In this document: piece by piece, positions 59,239 through 64,000 of the stretch
How the letters are laid out: each line of letters begins with the position of its first letter
Position numbering within the stretch: position 1 is the stretch's first letter
Assembly: GCF_037975245.1 (NCBI RefSeq)
Contig: NC_092580.1
Span: 34,753,001-34,817,000, forward strand
Source: Apostichopus japonicus
Taxonomy: Eukaryota > Echinodermata > Holothuroidea > Aspidochirotida > Stichopodidae
Length of the DNA stretch: 64,000 nt
Direction of reading: 5' to 3'
The notes under the pieces: model-generated
The model's input: the letters and a program-made list of their open reading frames with translations, nothing else
What the model was told of the DNA's origin: nothing
Databases searched by the model: none
Position numbers and translations under genes: made by a program

Positions 59239-61060
59239 CTGTGGAGAAAACATGATGACATATGTATCACAATATCACATTCTCATGTCACATGTTGGTA
59301 TTAAAATAAACTGATTCAATTAATCCATTGGATAAGTGTACCATGAAATGCATAGATTGACAAGTGAGCTAGCTATTCTGAACTGCCAGCATTCAAATAA
59401 CTAAACAACAGATATTTATTCCTGTATTGCCCAGTAATGGTTCATACATGGGGGGTACTTCTAGAGGTGTAGCAATACATAGTTCATTGTCCCAGTTCCC
59501 CCTCCCCCCATGTCCGGGACCCCCAAGAGTTGGTTATGACATTTTGAGCAAACATATTACATCTTTCAGTAAAGCACATTTGACATGAAGTAAGAGTAAA
59601 GGGCACCAGTTCTCATTCTCCTTAATCATATACAACAGTGCTGGATATGTCTGCTTACAAGTTAGCAGTGAACCCTGGACCATTCTTTAAAGAGAACTCC
59701 ATATTAACTGCATTGTTCAAACAGCAATGTTGAAAGACTATCTAAAGGAAAGAATCTACTGAACTGCCAACCATAAAATATCACTTGAATTCCGCAGGTC
59801 TTAAGACGTGGCAGTAGAAAATCAATAGAAAACTGCTTCTCAACACATTAAATTTGTTCAGAGTAAGGAACATATATCTTTAGATATCAACATCTATGCA
59901 TAATTTGGAAGCAAAACTAAACCACATGATTAATCACCAACTAGATAGTAAACAAAATGCCTGCTTTGATCTGACATAAAATTAATGAGATCTGCATCAT
60001 AGACTCTTCAACTGCCTTAGTCCTTGTCATATCAATTCTCGTGTTTGCTTGTCATACAACATTTCATTATACTGTTGCTGCTTGCAAACATATTATAATT
60101 ACAATGAGAGGCTAGTCACTCATGGTAGCAGTAAGGCAACTGGTGTTATATCTTCACAGTTCTTTATGTGTAAATACATTGCTGTGAACAAATCATAACT
60201 TCATTGTCTTCACTGTGCTTGGATTCATCTTTCTTGCCTAGTCATTAATTAAGCTTGTTCAGCTAACATCTGACCAATGCTAACTTTAATTCCCTTGAAC
60301 AACATTGCAGTTGGCATGGTACATCTACCTAGTCAACAAGAATTCAAAGTTCTGATAAACTGTCAAACTTGTTGTTTCAATTTACACTCATTTTGTAGAG
60401 ATATGCTTGTCATCAGCAATTCCACAAAGGCACCATTTGTTTCAAACATGAAAATGAGCCTTCCATTAATATGCATATCACATATATTTATACCATTCAG
60501 TTTCAAAAGGATGTATCAGCCACATTAAACAACCCATCAGGTATATATGCTAGGTAGATATATATCTGGTTACATACTATACCTAAAATGTGTTAAAAGC
60601 CAATGAGTGGTACATCCCTATTGGTTCTTTCTAACATAACCAAACTGGAGGTTTATAATTTGTTCATTTCTAAATATTTACCTCCGGGAGATGGTAAGAC
60701 CATGGAAGAAATGAAATATGACAAGAACGATCACAGTACAAGATAACTTAAGAGCCCGGACAATACAAGAACACGAGTGACTAATACTTCAAAGAATGTA
60801 ATGCTTAGACTCAATCAGAAATCAGAGTCATGGATGATGATGCATAGTAATTATCAAAATGTTGGCTATCATTTAAAACCATAACTAAAGTGTGTTCATC
60901 TTAATTAAGTGGACAATATATATGTATTTTATAGTATAACACCACCAGTATTAATTTGATAAATCTAAAAGTAACCAAACAAACCAATGGCTGAGGAAAT
61001 CCTTAATCCCTATTGATCTAAAATGACCTTGACCTCCAACAAAATCAATACCATACTCGT
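59239..61060. other. CDK17-like intron, no recognised exon
   Basis: Searched on the - strand for the glycine loop and PCTAIRE helix; not found. AT-rich, with no arrays. Confidence 0.5.
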
Positions 61061-61067
61061 GTTCAGT

Positions 61068-61628
61068 AAAGTTGACCCTACATAGCAAGTATGAACTTAC
61101 TCTACAATCATGTCACACTTTACTGTATAAAAGTTGACCCTACAGTACATAGCAAGTAAGAACTTGCAAGTAAGAACTTACTCTACAATCATGTCACACT
61201 TTACTGTATAAAAGTTGACCCTACATAGCAAGTATTAACCTACTCTACAATCACGTATCACTTTACAATATAAAAGTTGACCCTACATAGCAAGTATTAA
61301 CCTACTCTACAATCACGTAACACTTTACAATATAAAAGTTGACCCTACATAGCAAGTATTAACCTACTCTACAATCACGTAACACTTTACAATATAAAAG
61401 TTGACCCTACATAGCAAGTAAGAACTTACTCTACAATCACGTAACACTTTACAAAGTTGACCCTACATAGCAAGTAAGAACTTACTCTACAATCATGTCA
61501 CACTTTACTGTATAAAAGTTGACCCTACATAGCAAGTATTAACCTACTCTACAATCACGTAACACTTTACAATATAAAAGTTGACCCTACATAGCAAGTA
61601 TTAACTTACTCTACAATCATGTCACATG
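61068..61628 (+). repeat. 62-bp minisatellite, ~9 copies
   Basis: Unit CAAGTATTAACCTACTCTAC, AATCACGTAACACTTTACAA, TATAAAAGTTGACCCTACATAG, with a GTAAGAACTTACTCTACAATCATGTCAC subtype interspersed. Confidence 0.95.
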
Positions 61629-61775
61629 TTACTGTGAATGATTATTAAATGCTAAGGCAGCAACAACATGCTCTTCTATTATTATCAACATAATTCTTTC
61701 TATATCTTTTCACAAATAAGTTCTGATACTGTGAAGCAAATATTGTTGATGTTATAATCCATAAAGCAACAACTA

Positions 61776-62628
61776 AACCAGTCATAGACTGTTGTGCAAC
61801 TATCAATGAAATTATAATCAAGAACAAAAGCTTGAATAAGTAATCCCTTAAAGTCTCAATGTGTGTTTGCCAAATATTAACTTTGACTTTTCCAGCTTTC
61901 TGCTCTAAAAGCGGAGTGAAAATTACACCGTTCTATGCAATTTTCATGTTAATAATCATTATTTTTATTGAGTTATCTGTCGTTAAACATTTTGAGCTGA
62001 ATAAAATTCGCCAGATTTTTTAATGAGTCCGTAGATTCTACACACTTCATTCAAACATTTGCAAGCCCCGCACAGATAATGCGCCAATCAAATCTCTCTG
62101 TTTTCTTTACGATCGTTAGGCCTGTGTGCTAGCCAGTGTTAGGTCCATTCTCTTGAATAGTATATCTTTCTTTCGGTCTTACCAATGTAGCTTGTAAAAT
62201 TGTGTCATTTCCTTCCATTGCAAGGAATAAACAGGTGTTTCCAGACGTTTCCTTTGTGAAATTGGGTAAAAAAAGTGGACGATACGAGTATATATAGGTT
62301 ATATTTGTGTAATGAACATGCTGATATCGGCGGTCGCAGTGATTTTACTGTAAACTGTTCGCGTCAGAAGGGCAACAGAAAATAAATTTCTTTCTTTCGA
62401 TTGCGACAGCGTATCTCCATTAAACCCACCTGATCAGAGTGCATTAAGAACAAGAAATATTGAATCTGCTTTGGAAGTTTGTTTCCAAAATTCATTTACA
62501 AACACACATTGAGACTTTGAAAGGAGAAAATAACTGAACCAGTCATAGACTGTTGTGCAACTATCACTGAAATTATAATCAAGAACAAAAGCATGAATAC
62601 GTAATCCCTTGAAGGAGAAAATAATGGC
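61776..62628. repeat. Direct 74-bp duplication flanking the MITE-like element
   Basis: AACCAGTCATAGACTGTTGT ... GTAATCCCTT occurs at 61776-61849 and 62537-62610, each followed by GAAGGAGAAAATAA-like sequence (after the element in the first copy). An older tandem duplication, one copy of which received the insertion. Confidence 0.85.
61850..62518. mobile_element. 669-bp MITE-like element with 20-bp perfect terminal inverted repeats
   Basis: Ends AAAGTCTCAATGTGTGTTTG (61850) and its exact complement (to 62518). The uninterrupted second copy of the surrounding duplication (CCCTT|GAAGG) serves as an empty site and shows little or no target duplication. No coding capacity. A diverged relative lies at 44046-44158. 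Superfamily unknown. Confidence 0.85.
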
Positions 62629-63160
62629 ATCAAATTACCATTATTAAATGATACCTTGTACATGTCAAATGCACACTACTGGATTCATCACCATAGCAAC
62701 AATGTAAACATGAAAGTCAAGCAACCAATCTAAGGTAACCTGAAATTTTCAAAAGAGCAAATTCCATCTATCATCCATTTACTAATGAGATAGATTCAGG
62801 CTCTGACATAAAGCCTTACAGAAAACTACGATACATCTAAGAACAGCCAAGATGAAATTGCTTTTACCATTTCCTGACATAAGTCAACAAAATGTCTGAC
62901 ACTTTTATAGGCAAGAAGTGAGGATTGGACTGCTGAGGAGGCTAGAATGGATATGACCTTTACAGATAAATTTTAATTCCCCAATTGCCCTGTCTGTCCT
63001 TATTTATTTGATAAATCTGGCACATTTAACCCAATTTTTTATATTGATGAAGTAAAATGGGAAAAGGAAGGAGATGAGTTTCTTGAGAAATAATGAAGAG
63101 AACACGACCAGAAGTATGTTAATGTGATGATTTTGGCTCAACCAAGTAACAAGCTTTAAT
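62629..63160. other. CDK17-like intron, no recognised features
   Basis: AT-rich, nothing supported. Confidence 0.5.
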
Positions 63161-63204
63161 CAGTGTATGCTGATATAACACAAAGACAAGTAAGAGGACA
63201 GCCC

Positions 63205-63345
63205 AGTTCTCTGTTAAATAGAGCTACAATCAAGACACTATAACCAGTCTGACCACATGGACACATAGTCCGACTGTTCTCTGATAAATAGAGCTACAAT
63301 CAGGACATTGTAACCAGTCTGACCACATGGAAACAAAGTCCTGAC
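63205..63345 (+). repeat. ~70-bp duplication, two copies
   Basis: TCTCTGTTAAATAGAGCTAC / TCTCTGATAAATAGAGCTAC, each followed by AATCA(A/G)GACA..TAACCAGTCTGACCACATGG. Confidence 0.85.
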
Positions 63346-63538
63346 CAGTGCTTCCTCTAAGAAATTTCCCATTGAGTCAAAATGGCTAATATCTGAATAT
63401 CTGACTCACACCGTCCTGTGGGAGGGGTCTAAGGGGAGGGGTAAAATTCTGGGAAAATTATTTTATTGAACCCAAAACACAATTGGTCAATGTTTTTGTG
63501 ACTTTTCAAGATTTTACATTTTGTCGACAGTATTAGTA

Positions 63539-63690
63539 CCAGGGGCGTAGCCAGGATTTTCAAAGTTGTAGGTACGACTATCTGAGCGGAGCGCCACCAT
63601 CGGTTGGCGCGAAGCGTACAAGAAAATTTTTGGTTTTACAAACCCCCCCAGATGGCCGGAAACCGCCCTTCCCGAGTGTTCACTTTGGTT
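63539..63690. repeat. Candidate dispersed repeat with GGGGCGTAGCCAGG core
   Basis: Starts CCAGGGGCGTAGCCAGGATT and continues with GCGGAGCGCCACCATCGGTT and GGCGCGAAGCG, far more GC-rich than its surroundings. I recall this core as a widespread dispersed repeat in invertebrate genomes; unsearched. Confidence 0.45.
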
Positions 63691-64000
63691 CCCTGGCCTC
63701 TTGGTAACTTGAGACACCTCATTCAATATCACTTTTAAACCAAAAACAAACAAGTTAAAAAAGTACTTAATTCAATACTAAATAATGTATTTAAAATTAG
63801 CAAGGTACATGTACAGAGTAAGCCAGTAGCAACAAAGTGCTGCAGCTCTATAAAGTCTGTTAATCAACGATAGGCTTATTTGACTGTGGAATGTTTCTCA
63901 ACTGAAATATTATCTGCGTAAATGGGTTCTTAACTAGATGTTAAAAAACTGACAAGATCGGATCCTAGTCTTTTTGGGCAGGTAGAGTGTTGATTTAAAC

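Noticed and set aside
59239-64000. Upstream CDK17-like exons with glycine loop and PCTAIRE helix
   Set aside because: No - strand sequence encoding these motifs with splice sites was found; they probably lie beyond the window.

Overview
This is animal nuclear DNA: interrupted genes with GT-AG introns, AATAAA polyadenylation signals, a LINE, DNA transposons and a very high load of minisatellites. I estimate that about a third of the window is tandem repeat. Two protein genes are recognisable and they converge. The host looks like an invertebrate metazoan, plausibly a marine deuterostome. That is an impression from gene content and repeat style; the sequence alone does not settle the species.

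Gene 1 (+ strand, enters from the left, ends at 18161) is the C-terminal coiled-coil part of an ANKRD26/CCDC144-like protein. I resolve 13 exons (2234-2303 to 18046-18161) encoding about 338 residues. All reading phases join correctly, and tandem poly(A) signals lie near 18929-18943. Gene 2 (- strand, enters from the right, ends at 32435) is a PCTAIRE-class cyclin-dependent kinase closest to CDK17/16/18. I resolve 8 exons from 59238 down to 32435, covering the kinase domain from just before the hinge to the C-terminal RRQSMLF tail, about 287 residues. The ATP-binding loop and PCTAIRE helix must lie beyond base 64000.

Between the two stop codons (18162-32434) lies a ~7.3 kb foldback-like element (19285-26595). 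It has short terminal inverted repeats, a putative 10-bp target duplication, and ~225-bp satellite units in opposite orientations on its two sides. A decayed 5'-truncated LINE (20281-22945) sits in its centre. Introns hold three other inverted-repeat elements: a 2.84 kb element (7701-10541) studded with a 13-bp motif in mirrored orientation, a 1.0 kb hAT-like element (34103-35104) with a perfect 8-bp target duplication, and a 669-bp MITE-like element (61850-62518) with a partial relative at 44046-44158.

The most unusual theme is that several tandem repeats in both genes are built across a 5' splice site. The repeated unit contains the end of an exon plus the GT donor, so the intron begins with tens of near-identical splice donors. 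This is clear at 3170-5295 (about 88 copies), 57040-58670 (about 20 copies), 12124-13430 (about 23 copies) and, as a two-copy duplication, 2280-2560. A fifth array (6216-7262) repeats a perfect donor consensus without an obvious parent exon.
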